Assembly: GCF_030247185.1 (NCBI RefSeq)
Contig: NC_080572.1
Span: 85,448,435-85,512,434 of the forward strand
DNA from: Malaya genurostris
Lineage: Eukaryota; Arthropoda; Insecta; Diptera; Culicidae
Direction: 5' to 3'
Length of the DNA stretch: 64,000 bases
Part shown: piece after piece, positions 1-11,912 of the stretch
Layout: every line of letters begins with the position of its first letter
Position numbering within the stretch: the stretch's first letter is position 1
Notes under the pieces: model-generated
What the model was told of the DNA's origin: nothing
The model's database searches: none
What the model saw: only the letters and a program-made list of their open reading frames with translations
Program-made: the position numbers and the translations under genes

Positions 1-27
1 GAGATCCAGACTAAGAATTTTATAGAA

Positions 28-556
28 GAGATCCAGACTAAGTGTAACAAAAACAATTCAATGCAATGCAAATTGTTACGCAGTATCGATTTGAACAAGC
101 TGTTGTCCCACCAGGAAACGCTTCTAAAGATTCGGAGCTTAGTACAAATAAGTTGCACAGACTCACATATATAAAATTATCAGATGCAATAAAATGTAGT
201 ATCAGAGATAAACTCAAGACAAGCTGGTCTGCGATTTTACATGTATCATTTGAATCCTCACTAAACTCGGGTTACCGCCATTTTCAGTTAAATTATCATT
301 TACATCAAAACAACAAGTGTCTTGTCACTACATGCGTTGTAACAATGACAAATTCGTTCATGTATTAATAAAATCAAGTTACAATACGAACAAAATTAAG
401 GAATTTGATTGCGTATGCATTGGTTCCTTAATATGCAAAAGTGAAAAGCAATTAAAGTAACAAAATATGTTCTGCGGACTGTGTCACATATTTTCTTCTT
501 TGTATTGCTGCCATTCTATTTTCAGACACTTTCCGAAGATTAGCGACGCTTTTTAA
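28..556 (+). repeat. Dispersed repeat R0, copy 1
   Basis: This stretch matches, in reverse complement, the segment at about 16,862-17,445. Shared landmarks are ATCCAGACTAA followed by GTAACAAAAACAAT, then CAGTATCGATTTGAA, GTTGTCCCACCAG, ATAAACTCAAGACAAGC and ATCAAGTTACAATA. The copies differ by many substitutions and small indels, so they are old. The window opens with a direct repeat of GAGATCCAGACTAAG (1-15 and 28-42), so the element edge probably lies there. A 100-codon open frame inside (66-368) is not kept in the other copy over its whole length and I do not regard it as a gene. Class unknown. Confidence 0.7.
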
Positions 557-1639
557 CGAAGGATCATTGAAATTACACTGTTACTGAGTTTATTGGTTGA
601 CGGTTATTCAAATTTTTCACATTCACATTTTTTTATCAAAATATTTAAAATTTTCTCTAATCGCTGTTCATAAAATGAATAAGTTTGCACATTCTCTGTC
701 TTGAAAAAAATTCTGATATAAAATCGTTTCTTTTGTTCAGTTCCATATCTTGAGGTTGTTCGTATCCAAAATTGGTCTTTTAAGTAACTTTGAAATCATC
801 ATATTTGACTAAACTTTAAAGGATATTTTCAAAAATTTTGAAATGAAAAATTAGAGTAAGTTTGTAATTTATCGCTGATTAGTGCATCCACCATCATCTT
901 TATTTTTGTATTTATTATGAATACCTTAGAATTATTTCCTTTTTAATGTAATCGTGCTCGGTCGTGTCTTGCATTGACCCTTTAATTTTTTTTCAAACCG
1001 CTGTATCTCGAGAACGCATATAGAAAAATTTTGAATCACATCTTTTTCATTTGAAATTTAGCGTTCTTTCATAAAATTTGGTTGGAAAATATAAAACATA
1101 TTTACAATATTTTGAAAATATGTAACTTTTTCAAATTTAAATTTTTTCTACATTCTAGAAATTTGACAGTATTTTACTTTGGACTTCATATCAAAAAATT
1201 AAATAAATCAATAATCCCTTTTATGGGATATTTAAATTTGAAGTGTTAATTTTTTTTCAACATCAATAATTTTTTTACATAGTCCTTTACGTAACCTAAA
1301 ACATTGCAGAAGACACCAAATCGATCGGATCCACCGTTTCTGAAACAATTTTCAAGGGATTTTTACTTAGTCCTTTCTCACAAGTAAGGCTAGAGTAAAA
1401 AGGCCATAAATAACGCTTATGCAAAATTTGAGCCAGATCAAAAAATACAATCATAAAATTTTCTGAAAAAAATCTGTCACTTGCTTATCAGATTCCCCCA
1501 ACTGTATTCTTTAAGTTGTATTTTGTTGCATTTCTATCAATCATAATAAGTGGACGAAGAGTATATCCAAATCACCATTCTGAAAGCCTCTTAAAAATAT
1601 TTTCACTTCAAATTTGTTTAAAACAATTACACTTTACCT
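557..1639. other. AT-rich DNA without a recognisable gene
   Basis: No credible gene. The part at about 845-975 (TTTATTTTTGTATTTATTATG, then GCTCGGTCGTGTC) matches the reverse complement of about 10,865-10,995, so it is a fragment of a second dispersed repeat. The rest consists of A/T runs and repeat-like sequence that I cannot classify. Confidence 0.5.
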
Positions 1640-2560
1640 AGTAACAATCATTTCAAAGAAAGGTCCTAGCATGTGCAGTGCAATTCTAATGTAAACACAT
1701 TTTTTCACAACATTGTAATTTCGTTTGCTCTAATATGTAACTTCAAACAATATAATCACCAATTTGCTTTCCGTTGTCTGTATGGCTGGTCGTTCGTGTT
1801 CACGGACAAAAATTATAGCTTTCGCTTACCGTTCCCCGTGCTGGCAAGGAGGACTTTACAGAGTACCTTAAACATATCCTCCCCATTAGGATTAATTATG
1901 CAAGATAAGTACAATGTACGGAACAGCCGAGCCCACAAAGCCTAACCACAGCAACAGCAGCGAAATGATGATCCTTCAGGATAGAACATTTCATTTCTTC
2001 GTTCAATTTTTAAAATTCTCGCTCCCTTCCAACGAGCGAAATTCTTGTCTGCCCGCCGGGGAAGGGATCTCAAGTGTGTGTGAACAAGTCAGACCGCTGT
2101 ATCCGCTATTTGATCCTCCTACCAGCGAGACCATAAGCGAAATCACCTGAGAAATATTCTCTTCTTTGAATCTGGTTGCGAGCCCTCCGTGCCCAACGCA
2201 ACTGTCCAACTGTCTGGCGAACTGACGATGCGAGGGTGCGCCTGGGGAACGGGAAGTGCTGCTGATCTGTTGGCTACGAATGCCCACTTCTGAAACGTAT
2301 TAAATTAATGTTTGCACAGATGATATCACACACGATTTATAAATATTTAATGTCAAATTTATTATATTTATTGTTATACGTTTCAGATACCTGCCAGAAT
2401 AGCCGCCCTCGCCGCAGTCGTGGTTGATCGGTCGGTAAGGCACAGTATTGAACTGTGAGTGTGTGTGTGTACCTTTTGTTTTCGTTTCAGTTGGAGATCC
2501 AATTTATGTCTAAAATCTCCCAGAAATAAAGGTTTCTGATCCGTTAGTTTTACAAGCATT
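1640..2560. other. GC-richer, repeat-poor island
   Basis: Base composition rises here and I see no match to other parts of the window. Overlapping open frames of 78-94 codons on both strands (1914-2150 plus, 2003-2287 minus) have no motif that I recognise. A GT microsatellite lies near 2457-2472. This looks like single-copy host DNA, either intron, UTR or regulatory sequence. Confidence 0.4.
2387..2434 (+). other. Candidate 48-nt internal exon
   Basis: A good acceptor-like stretch (TTGTTATACGTTTCAG) is followed by 48 nt with one open frame (begins IPARIAALAA) and then a consensus donor (TCG|GTAAGG). The length is an exact multiple of three. No homology is recognised and the segment is short, so chance is quite possible. 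Confidence 0.2.
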
Positions 2561-2598
2561 TCACTATTTATTGCAATAAAGCAATTTCATAAATGGGT

Positions 2599-3920
2599 AC
2601 ACACTTAGAAAATTTCGCAAAATTCGGTAATTAAATTCATTACCGATCGTTCAGTAATTGCTGAACTGTCAAACAACTACCGTAAACTGTAAACCAAATG
2701 GATCTAACTGATTGTTCGGTAATTTTTTGTTTGTTTGTTTACCCTCGAATGATTTGTGGAGGCAGTAAATGGACAAGTAATACAAAATTGTTTTCTGCCT
2801 ATAAGTAAACAAAAAGCTTTTAATGGTTCTAATGTTTTAAATACTTTAGCACCTGTACCTCAATCCATTCGATGAACTCTTCAACAGTGTTGGTGATTGT
2901 CGAAAATTTGACAGAAGCAGCTATATTGCTATCTATATTGTATACAACATTTCCAATCCGGTAGAAGATGTTACAAGAACTCGAGTCTCTCAGTGCATGA
3001 ACCTTGAGAGAATTTTGCTACATTTCTTCGCTCCACTTCATACTCTGAGTATTTCATGCCCTTAAAAAAAATTACAGTCTGATAATGATTGGTGCTTTGT
3101 GTAATTTCCCAAGAGAGAATCACAAGTTGACAATTATCGCAGAAAATCGAATCGATGATTCTCATACTAGGTTGCAATATTTCAAAATCTTTGTGTGGAG
3201 CATTCACAGACATTTTCATAGACACAACTTACACAAAGGTTATATGCACATAGTTAGAATAAGCGGCAATAGTAAAATGATTCTATCGCAATTATCAACT
3301 GCCTGTATAGAATCGGATCGCGAAACGAGAATAAGCGACCGTTTGTTGCTTCAGAGAGGATCCCCACAGCAGCATGCTAACCTTTGATTCTCAGAAATGT
3401 CATCGAGAGAAATTCGCTCTAGCACTGGTGTCGATTCTATGTTAAATGAGCCATGCCAGGTTTTCGTTGTTGCGATGATTTCCGTTTCTCTTTGATGGCA
3501 CTGATTCAATCGTTGAAGAGCCGGTGAACGTTCTTTGATACGATAAAAGCCATCCTTGCTGTTCAATATGTTTTTCGTTTGGTTAATAAAAAGACACTTG
3601 CCGAAAATTTTAATATCTGTTTGACAGTTAGTTTCATGACAATCAGTTTTCACATCAGTTCGGTTATTGGAAGATAGGACGGACCATACGGACAGTATGG
3701 TTGTTACCGTACTCGGCGACTATTCAGATTTACCGTATGAATTGTATATCTATTTGCAAAACTCAGTAATGAAAATTCACGTAAAACTGATTGTGCGGTA
3801 AAAATTTGAATAGTTATTGTGAAATAAAACTCATGTACCGAAATGTCAGTCATTACTATAGGTTACCAAAATTTTTCGTCAAAAATATTACCGAAAAAAG
3901 AAATTTAATCTTAGTGTGTA
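2599..3920. mobile_element. Terminal-inverted-repeat element, interrupted by a hAT-like insertion
   Basis: The left end (ACACACTTAGAAAATTTCG) and the right end (reads TACACACTAAGATTAAATTT on the minus strand) form an imperfect inverted repeat. Inner subterminal sequence on both sides is rich in GGTAAT/TTACCG motifs. The segment at 2885-3558 inside is a separate later insertion. No transposase is present, so this is non-autonomous. A similar terminus (TACACACTTAAAAAATCC) occurs near 57,955. Confidence 0.5.
2885..3558 (+). mobile_element. hAT-like non-autonomous element (R4), copy 1
   Basis: The element begins CAGTGTTGGTGATTG and ends CCATCCTTG, giving short imperfect terminal inverted repeats (CAGTGTTGG against CAAGGATGG). 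It is flanked by near-identical 8-bp sequences, CTCTTCAA at 2877-2884 and CTGTTCAA at 3559-3566. The second copy lies at 21,179-21,862 in opposite orientation with its own perfect 8-bp duplication. An 8-bp target duplication with a CAG-type terminus is characteristic of hAT elements. The 100-codon frames inside (3085-3387 plus, 3351-3653 minus) show no transposase motif. It sits inside the older element at 2599-3920. Confidence 0.75.
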
Positions 3921-4206
3921 GCAAACCAAATAATGGTTTGCCGTACAGAAAAATTCATCTAAACCAGAGAAAGCGATCCTGATTTTACCAAACATTCTAT
4001 TGTTAATTTCTGTAATTACTTAGTAATTACATTTTCTTTCAGATTATTCAACCTCTGAAATTTTCGCTCATGTGCCGTATTTTCAAAATGTATGTAATTT
4101 TCACGGTTTGAACATATTTTATAATTTTATTTTCAATATTTACAGTTTTAACAAATTATGTCATATATCAAATATTTTACTGTTTATAACTTTTTTCGAT
4201 TAAGGC

Positions 4207-5889
4207 AATATTTACAGTTTTTACAATTTTTACAATTGTTACAATTTTTACAATTTTTACAATTTTTACAAATTTTACAATTTTTACAATTTTTACAATT
4301 TTTTACAATTTTTACAATTTTTACAATTTTTACAATTTTTACAATTTTTACAATTTTTACAATTTTTACAATTTTTACAATTTTTACAATTTTTACAATT
4401 TTTACAATTTTTACAATTTTTACAATTTTTACAATTTTTACAATTTTTACAATTATTACAATTTTTACAATTTTTACAATTTTTACAATTTTTACAATTT
4501 TTACAATTTTTACAATTTTTACAATTTTCACAATTTTTACAATTTTTACAATTTTTACAATTTTTACAATTTTTACAATTTTTATAATATTTACAATTTT
4601 TAGATCTTTTACAATTTTTACAATTTTTACAATTTTTACAATTTTTACAATTTTTTACAATTTTTACAATTTTTACAATTTTTACAATTTTTACAATTTT
4701 TACAATTTTTATAATATTTACAATTTTTAGATCTTTTACAATTTTTACAATTTTTACAATTTTTACAATTTTTACAATTTTTTACAATTTTTACAATTTT
4801 TACAATTTTTACAATTTTTACAATTTTTACAATTTTTACAATTTTTACAATTTTTACAATTTTTACAATTTTTACAATTTTTACAATTTTTACAATTTTT
4901 ACAATTTTTACAATTTTTACAATTTTTACAATTTTTACAATTTTTACAATTTTTACAATTTTTACAATTTTTACAATTTTTACAATTTTTACAATTTTTA
5001 CAATTTTTACAATTTTTACAATTTTTACAATTTTTACAATTTTTACAATTTTTACAATTTTTACAATTTTTACAATTTTTACAATTTTTACAATTTTTAC
5101 AATTTTTACAATTTTTACAATTTTTACAATTTTTACAATTTTTACAATTTTTACAATTTTTACAATTTTTACAATTTTTACAATTTTTACAATTTTTACA
5201 ATTTTTACAATTTTTACAATTTTTACAATTTTTACAATTTTTACAATTTTTACAATTTTTACAATTTTTACAATTTTTACAATTTTTACAATTTTTACAA
5301 TTTTTACAATTTTTACAATTTTTACAATTTTTACAATTTTTACAATTTTTACAATTTTTACAATTTTTACAATTTTTACAATTTTTACAATTTTTACAAT
5401 TTTTACAATTTTTACAATTTTTACAATTTTTACAATTTTTACAATTTTTACAATTTTTACAATTTTTACAATTTTTACAATTTTTTCAATTCTTACAATA
5501 TTTACAATATTTACAATTTTTACAATTTTTACAATTTTTACAATTTTTACAATTTTTACAATTTTTACAATTTTTACAATTTTTACAATTTTTACAATTT
5601 TTACAATTTTTACAATTTTTACAATTTTTACAATTTTTACAATTTTTACAATTTTTACAATTTTTACAATTTTTACAATTTTTACAATTTTTACAATTTT
5701 TACAATTTTTACAATTTTTACAATTTTTACAATTTTTACAATTTTTACAATTTTTACAATTTTTACAATTTTTACAATTTTTACAATTTTTACAATTTTT
5801 ACAATTTTTACAATTTTTACAATTTTTACAATTTTTACAATTTTTACAATTTTTACAATTTTTACAATTTTTACAAATTTTACAAATTT
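4207..5889. repeat. (TTTTTACAA)n minisatellite, about 187 copies
   Basis: A nearly pure array of a 9-bp unit runs for 1.68 kb. Because 9 is a multiple of 3 it gives long artificial frames, Phe-Thr-Ile on plus and Lys-Ile-Val or Lys-Asn-Cys on minus, and these are not genes. The left edge (4207-4300) and a block at 5481-5515 carry variant units. From 4788 to 5480 (about 77 units) and from about 5516 to 5870 the units are identical. Three 10-bp units (an extra T) shift the phase, at about 4291, 4651 and 4778. A variant block with AGATCT is present twice (4602 and 4729), showing a 127-bp higher-order duplication. Confidence 0.97.
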
Positions 5890-6323
5890 TCTCGTTATCA
5901 ATAATTTTAGAATCGTTTGAGACAAAAACTGCGTTTTGTATCAACTTCGAAAATCATACGGCTGAAACATCAAGTTTCGAGAATATAATCGTACAAGTGA
6001 TGTAATCCACAAGTTAATTGTTTTCTGTCCGTATAATTATTTCAGAAATAACCTATGATTACGTTCAAAATTTAAGGTATCGATTTTGGACATATCCGAT
6101 CAAATTAAAGCAAATAAAAACTTCTCCTATAAGAATACAACTCCCGAAACGGAAGCGTTGGCCCTAACCTCTCCAAACTTGATTAATAACCTCTTAGTAG
6201 CTTTAAAATAATCTAAGTTTGTCAAAATTTGTTGAGTCTTCTCCGACGAAATTGAGCCGATAAAAAATTGAGTTTAGTCGGTTACGTCACTTATGAGCAA
6301 TTCCAGAAACGCTTAGCAGATTA
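5890..6323. other. AT-rich DNA without a recognisable gene
   Basis: No coding or RNA feature seen. It contains GATTAATAACCTCTTAGTAGC (about 6181), which resembles GATCAATGACCCAATAGTAGC (about 7754) in direct orientation, so it probably belongs to the flank of the following foldback element or to a related repeat. Confidence 0.4.
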
Positions 6324-6934
6324 TCAGACTCGACCTTCTCCGATTTTGATGAAACTTTGCACATGGCTTCAGTATGGCAAACCATAAGTTTTGAACCGAT
6401 GGAGGGGTCAATCCGACTCACGACTGATTTTTAATAAGGGCGTATGTATTTTTGCATTTCACAAAAATTGCCTTTTTCAAACCGTTGTAATACGGAAAAC
6501 GTTAATTTCTACAAAAAATGGCGTTCAGGAAGAAGTTGTAGGGAATCGATTGTGCACTCTAGAAAAAATATAGAGTGAACAAAATTTTTAATTTTTTTCC
6601 AATAGTTACAAAATAATCCGAAAAAGTTAAATAAAAAAAAATCAGGGTTTAAATTTTTTTTGTAATTTTTATTTAAAAGCTGTTAATAAACCCTACAGAT
6701 TGATGACTATCCCATCCGTGCTTTTTGAAAAATGAAGAAGTTACAGCTAAAACAATTTACAGATATATTTCAAGGTCTCGTTAAAAGATAATCATTTAAA
6801 CAGTAGAACTAACGTAACTACGTCAAAACGAATAAACACATGTAGAATCAAAGAGATGTGCCAGTTGATTACCTACTGTTTACAACCAACATACGTACCA
6901 GCGAATTGCTTAAATAAATCCTACCTGTTTCACA

Positions 6935-6942
6935 TATAAATA
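6935..6942 (+). promoter_or_regulatory. TATA box of the small ORF in the foldback spacer
   Basis: TATAAATA lies 75 bp upstream of the ATG at 7010. That leaves room for a start site about 30 bp downstream and a short 5' leader. The match to the eukaryotic TATA consensus is perfect. In DNA this AT-rich chance matches are common, so the weight comes from its place before an ORF with a downstream poly(A) signal. Confidence 0.4.
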
Positions 6943-7009
6943 GCTATACATCGTAGAACAGATATTAATTTATAACAAATCTTTTTCGAAACAGTTACAA
7001 TACTACAAT

Positions 7010-7123
7010 ATGGTTTTCCCAAAGTGTTGTAAGCCTTTTCCTGGTTTAGAAGCTCAAAAGTGCAAGGTTAAATTGAATACCACGTTAAGTATTTGTGATC
7101 GCTGTCGTAGGCGGGCTTATTAA
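7010..7123 (+). CDS. Small Cys-rich ORF (37 aa) in the foldback spacer
   Basis: The ORF runs from ATG to TAA with 37 codons, too short for most gene finders. The product is basic and cysteine-rich, with KCCKPFPG near the N-terminus, QKCKVK in the middle and ICDRCRRRAY at the C-terminus. That gives five Cys residues, two of them in a CxxC. There is no obvious signal peptide or membrane segment. A TATA box (6935) precedes it and AATAAA (7169) follows, so a complete small transcription unit is plausible. It lies exactly between the two arms of the foldback element. I do not recognise the family. It may be a captured host gene, an element-borne gene, or a chance ORF. Confidence 0.4.
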   Translation: MVFPKCCKPFPGLEAQKCKVKLNTTLSICDRCRRRAY

Positions 7124-7168
7124 GAAAGTCATACGAACGTAATGTAATAATTGTAGATATAGCAAGCA

Positions 7169-7174
7169 AATAAA
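7169..7174 (+). terminator. Poly(A) signal AATAAA after the small ORF
   Basis: AATAAA occurs 46 bp after the stop codon of the 37-codon ORF and is followed by AT-rich DNA. It fits a short 3' UTR. It is a common hexamer in this composition, so the support is contextual. Confidence 0.35.
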
Positions 7175-7722
7175 TAATTCATGAAAATATAAAAAATAGT
7201 GTTACAATTAAATATCCAAGTATCTCAAGAACAGCTACTTTTAGAAGAAAGGATATCATGCACAAATTTATTGCCTTTATTATTAAATTGTTTTAGCTGT
7301 AACTTCTTAATTTTTCAAAAGGCACGGATGGGATAGCCATCAATCTGCTGGTTTTAATAACAGCTTTAAAATAAAAACTATCAAAAAAAATCGAACCCCT
7401 AATTTTTTTTTTAAATTTAATTTTGTTGGTTAATTTTAAAATTATTTAGAAAAAAATAAAATTTTTTACAGTGTATATTTTTTAGAGTGCCCAATCGATT
7501 CCCTACAACTTCTTCCTGGACGGCATTTTTGTACAATTAACGGTTTCCGAGTTACAACGATTTGAAAAAGGCAATTTTTTTGAAATGTAAAAATACATAC
7601 GCCCTTTTTAAAAATCAGTCATGAGTCGGCTTGATCTCTCCATCGGTACAAAACTTATGGTTTGCCATACTGAAGCCATGTGCAAAGTTTCATCCAAATC
7701 GGAGGAGGTAGATTCTGATTTT

Positions 7723-8399
7723 GTCACTTTTTCGTCATTTGATCTTCGAATTGATCAATGACCCAATAGTAGCTTCCAAACGAGGTTAAGCAAGTCGAGA
7801 TCGGTTCAGCCGTATCCGAGAAGAGTGAACGGTAATAAAAAATTTTGTAAGGTGCACACACACATACATACAGACATTTTTCGATTGCGTGGATCATTGG
7901 ACTGGTCGGGTTTCCAGCAATTCTATATCCTTTCTACAGAGAAATTCAACAAGAGGATTACTTTATCGATTTGCTTTGTACGCTGATCGTATTGAATCCT
8001 AGGCTATTGTTTTCATCGATATGCAGCCGAACAGTTGCATTTTGATAGAATGTAGTCAACATAATTTAACATATAAGAAATTCTCAGAGCAACTTGTCAG
8101 TTTAATTCATATTGACTTCAATCCGGTTATGTCTCTGACATTGCCCACCCGTCTTTTCTACATTTTCACTCAGTGTTCCACGTACGCAAACATAAAAAGA
8201 ATATAAAAAATGAGATACCTAGAAAAAGTACAGTGTGTTTGATTTCACTTGAAGAAAGTGAATGATTGAAATCCAAATAATTTTGAAGAGATTTAGTTCT
8301 TTCAAAAAGTACCCCAAAGTAGTAACTAAAATTTGTTTGAAAAAAATAATACACTTAATTAAAACCGATTAACTTGCATTTACTTATTCCACACACAAT
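7723..8399. other. Repeat tail and unclassified AT-rich DNA
   Basis: Positions 7800-7960 (AACGGTAATAAAAAATTTTG, then a CACACACATACATACAGACA tract) resemble the CA-rich end of the R1/R2 families. After about 7960 I see no gene. The open frames of about 61 codons here (8021-8206, 8166-8354) have no supporting motif. Confidence 0.35.
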
Positions 8400-10719
8400 T
8401 GTCTGATTCTTGAATTCCTTGCGCTCTGTTAAAAAAGGCGCCGGCTATGACATAACAAGTGAATCGTGAAGAGGCAGAGAAAAACACGAAGAGAAAACCA
8501 AAGGAAAAAGCTATATTTCACCATAATCGAAGCGACGGCGCACGAGGAAACGTGCACATACAAAATTTTATAATCATCACAAGGTTATGGATCCTCATGA
8601 GCCTTGCCAGCGCTTCGGAATTATTATGCTCTCTGCTCCAAGCATTACCGCCTTTCTTCCTACCCGGAAGGCCTTTGTTACCAGGTCTGCTAGTGCACTG
8701 CGGAACGTGATTATTTAGGATTAATATTTAATAAGATGAGTGTTAACGATAATTATCAATTTTAATATTTATTTTTATTTGCACTGGGATGCGGTACCGC
8801 GCCTGAACAATGCTGCACAGGAAACCATGGCAGCAGCCAGCGACGATCTGTCTGCATTGGTTTTGTAGAAATTATTATTTTGTTTTTCCCATTTTTCGCT
8901 TAACGTCGGAAAATAGCTGCGCCCGGTGCATAGAAAAACACTCATCGGGCAGTGGATCTCGTATGCGTGGATAGGAAGCATTAGAGTTTGCACAACAACC
9001 GAGCACCGACTGATAAGCGACCAGACGCGATACTTGGAAGTGTCTGAGGCTGCTAATGCGCTCGGTTCAGCTAATTCACGAAACGTGCTAACGTAATTAA
9101 GATACGACCCAGCGGCCTATCGTTAGAGCAATTATTTCAGGCTTAGAATATAGAATACCGAGCGAGAGTCATGAGAAATTGAAATCGATAGCCAGGTCAC
9201 TGGCTGAATTATAGAGCTTGGGCTAACAGCAGTCTGATCGCCGCGCTTATTTGCAATTGATCCGAAATCAATCTAAAAAGCCATAATTTCCTATATGAGC
9301 ATGATTCATATTCATCCTAACGGGGAAAATGAGCTTATCTTGACCTTCCTTCCGACGATCTTAGTTTCCATTCTGCTTATGATAAAAATCTCAGCTTTTT
9401 ACAATAATGAGAAATGTTATTATGAACATTCCAGCTCCTCAGATAGTTGCAACTAAAAGGAGCATCCAGAGAAAATCGCATAGAAATTCTTGCTAGTCGG
9501 GATGAGCTTAGCACACGGCTCACACCTTGCCATCCTTCAGGCTGATAAAATTATATATTCGAGCTCCTGCGCGGGTGTACCACACTCCAAACCTGGGAAT
9601 GGGAAAACGCAGCCGTAACACTCGTCCGCCCATTTGAATATCGATTTATTTCCATTTTGATTGACGTGCCTTTTATTTGCTTCCATTGTTTCGCCTATTC
9701 CCCTCGCACTTCCGGAATCTGCTGCCATCACACGCCGTCGAACACTTCCAAGATGCGCAATGCCTAGCATGCGAACGGTGGGTAGCCTGTCTGCATTAGA
9801 GCCTGCCGCCCAGGCTGCCTGTACATACGACTGATAAACTTTTTTCCCAATTTTCTCTTTCCACTACTCCTGCCCGCTAGTCATCCGAACTCGGAGCGCG
9901 TGGTGGCGAAGAAGCAAGTAAATCCGGTGAGCCGTTTTCGATCCCCTCCTTCACCGATAGATTAATCCGGTTTCCGCGAATGTATTTAAATCCTGGCGCT
10001 TTTCCGAGGAAAAACAACACACCATGGGCATGGGTCAGGGATTGTCGGGGAAGGGGAACGAAAGATCGAATGAGGCACCAGAAGGTCTGCGTTATTTTCT
10101 TCGATTGGTGAAAAATAACAGAGCCATGGGCTGGTTTGTGTGCTTATGAGATGTTGCTTTCGTTTAGAAAATATAAGCTTGTTTTGCTTGAGCGGACCGT
10201 GTTTGCTCAGCCAATTCCGACCGAACAGTTTTCAAGGGGGGAGTTGAAAGTGGATAAATTTTCAATCGATCGATGCTAGTCAGCAGATGCCGTGAAGTAA
10301 CCCAAGCACCGATTGCTTATGAGTGTGTGTGTGTGTGTGTCTGTTATCGTTTCGTTTTTGTTTTAAAAATTAATTTTTCGATAGCAACTAAGTGAAATTA
10401 GAGCTGTGAGTATCGGGGATAAACGGGCGGGCTTGTGCGAATTTCATTTACTAATGAAAATTATTGATGATTGACATTGACTGACTTTCACTGTCATATT
10501 TATTCGAGAATCACTGAACTCACAGTCAATTGAGCGTTGGCTTTTAACAGCGATGACAATATTTTCGAAGTGTAGTTTATGTGAACATTTCAATACCAAA
10601 ATCGATTAAAACATTTATTTCGCAAAAGGCGGTTTTTGCTCTATATATTTTTATACGGTTTCTCCGTTCAATAATACTTAAACGGGTTTTCGAAACTAAG
10701 GTTTACTTATCCGATTTTT
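8400..10719. other. GC-richer, repeat-poor island
   Basis: About 2.3 kb with no match elsewhere in the window and a higher G+C content than the flanks. Open frames up to 83 codons occur on both strands (8459-8710 plus, 8775-8993 minus, 9537-9770 minus), but none shows a domain, convincing splice sites or a consistent frame. A GT microsatellite lies at about 10,321-10,341. Runs such as GTAATTAAG (about 9093) are homeodomain-type sites, which would suit regulatory DNA, but this is only suggestive. Confidence 0.4.
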
Positions 10720-10995
10720 GCTTTTAGCACCAGCATAACCCAAAACGGTTCGTATGGTCATAAATTAATATGCCGAATAAATTGCAATAGCTTTGAGCTA
10801 AACTTTGAAGATATTTTGGTATCGCCATCTTCTATGACGGTTTGAATTTAAAAAAAATGAAATGGTTTATGCCAGACACGACCGAGTACAATTACATTAA
10901 AAATGAAACATTTCTAGGATTTCCATAATAAATACAAAAATAAAGATGATAATGATGATGGTACACTAAACTAAAAATTTATTCAAGTGACTAGT
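10720..10995 (+). repeat. R1-like fragment joined to a second dispersed repeat
   Basis: CACCAGCATAACCCAAAACG followed by TTCGTATGG, AATAAATTGCAATAG and a GACGGTTTGAATTT motif matches R1 at about 15,118-15,238 with many substitutions. The adjoining GACACGACCGAGTACAATTA through TGATGATGG (10,870-10,970) matches the reverse complement of about 850-975. Both are old fragments. Confidence 0.55.
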
Positions 10996-11811
<816 letters not shown>

Positions 11812-11912
11812 CGAAAAAAGTGTGTGTTGCTAATGTTCTCTGGTATGCGTGGGCCGATCTTGAAATGATTTTTTTTTGTTCGAAAGGTGACGTTTATCCG
11901 GTGGTTTTAGGC

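Larger units (their letters stand above)
6324..7722. mobile_element. Foldback element with ~437-bp inverted arms
   Basis: The left arm (6324-6759) and right arm (7284-7722) are reverse complements over about 437 bp with scattered mismatches. Landmarks are GGCTTCAGTATGGCAAACCA with its complement near 7655, GGGAATCGATTG with its complement near 7490, and CCCATCCGTGC with its complement near 7322. The arms have diverged at several positions, so this is not a recent assembly duplication. The 524-bp spacer (6760-7283) is unrelated to the arms and carries a small gene-like unit. No transposase is visible. The overall form is that of a large foldback DNA transposon that may have captured a host segment. 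Confidence 0.8.

Noticed and set aside
2003..2287. 94-codon minus-strand frame in the GC-richer island
   Set aside because: No motif and overlapped by an open plus-strand frame, so composition alone may explain it.
4207..5889. CRISPR array
   Set aside because: The 9-bp units are contiguous with no spacers, and the rest of the window is eukaryotic transposon DNA.
4158..5944. Long open frames of Phe-Thr-Ile, Lys-Ile-Val and Lys-Asn-Cys repeats (up to 426 codons)
   Set aside because: They are translations of the 9-bp minisatellite. All frames and both strands are open because the unit is three codons long and contains no stop.
8459..8710. 83-codon plus frame with a hydrophobic C-terminal half
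   Set aside because: The hydrophobic stretch could suggest a membrane segment, but there is no family match, splice context or conservation evidence.
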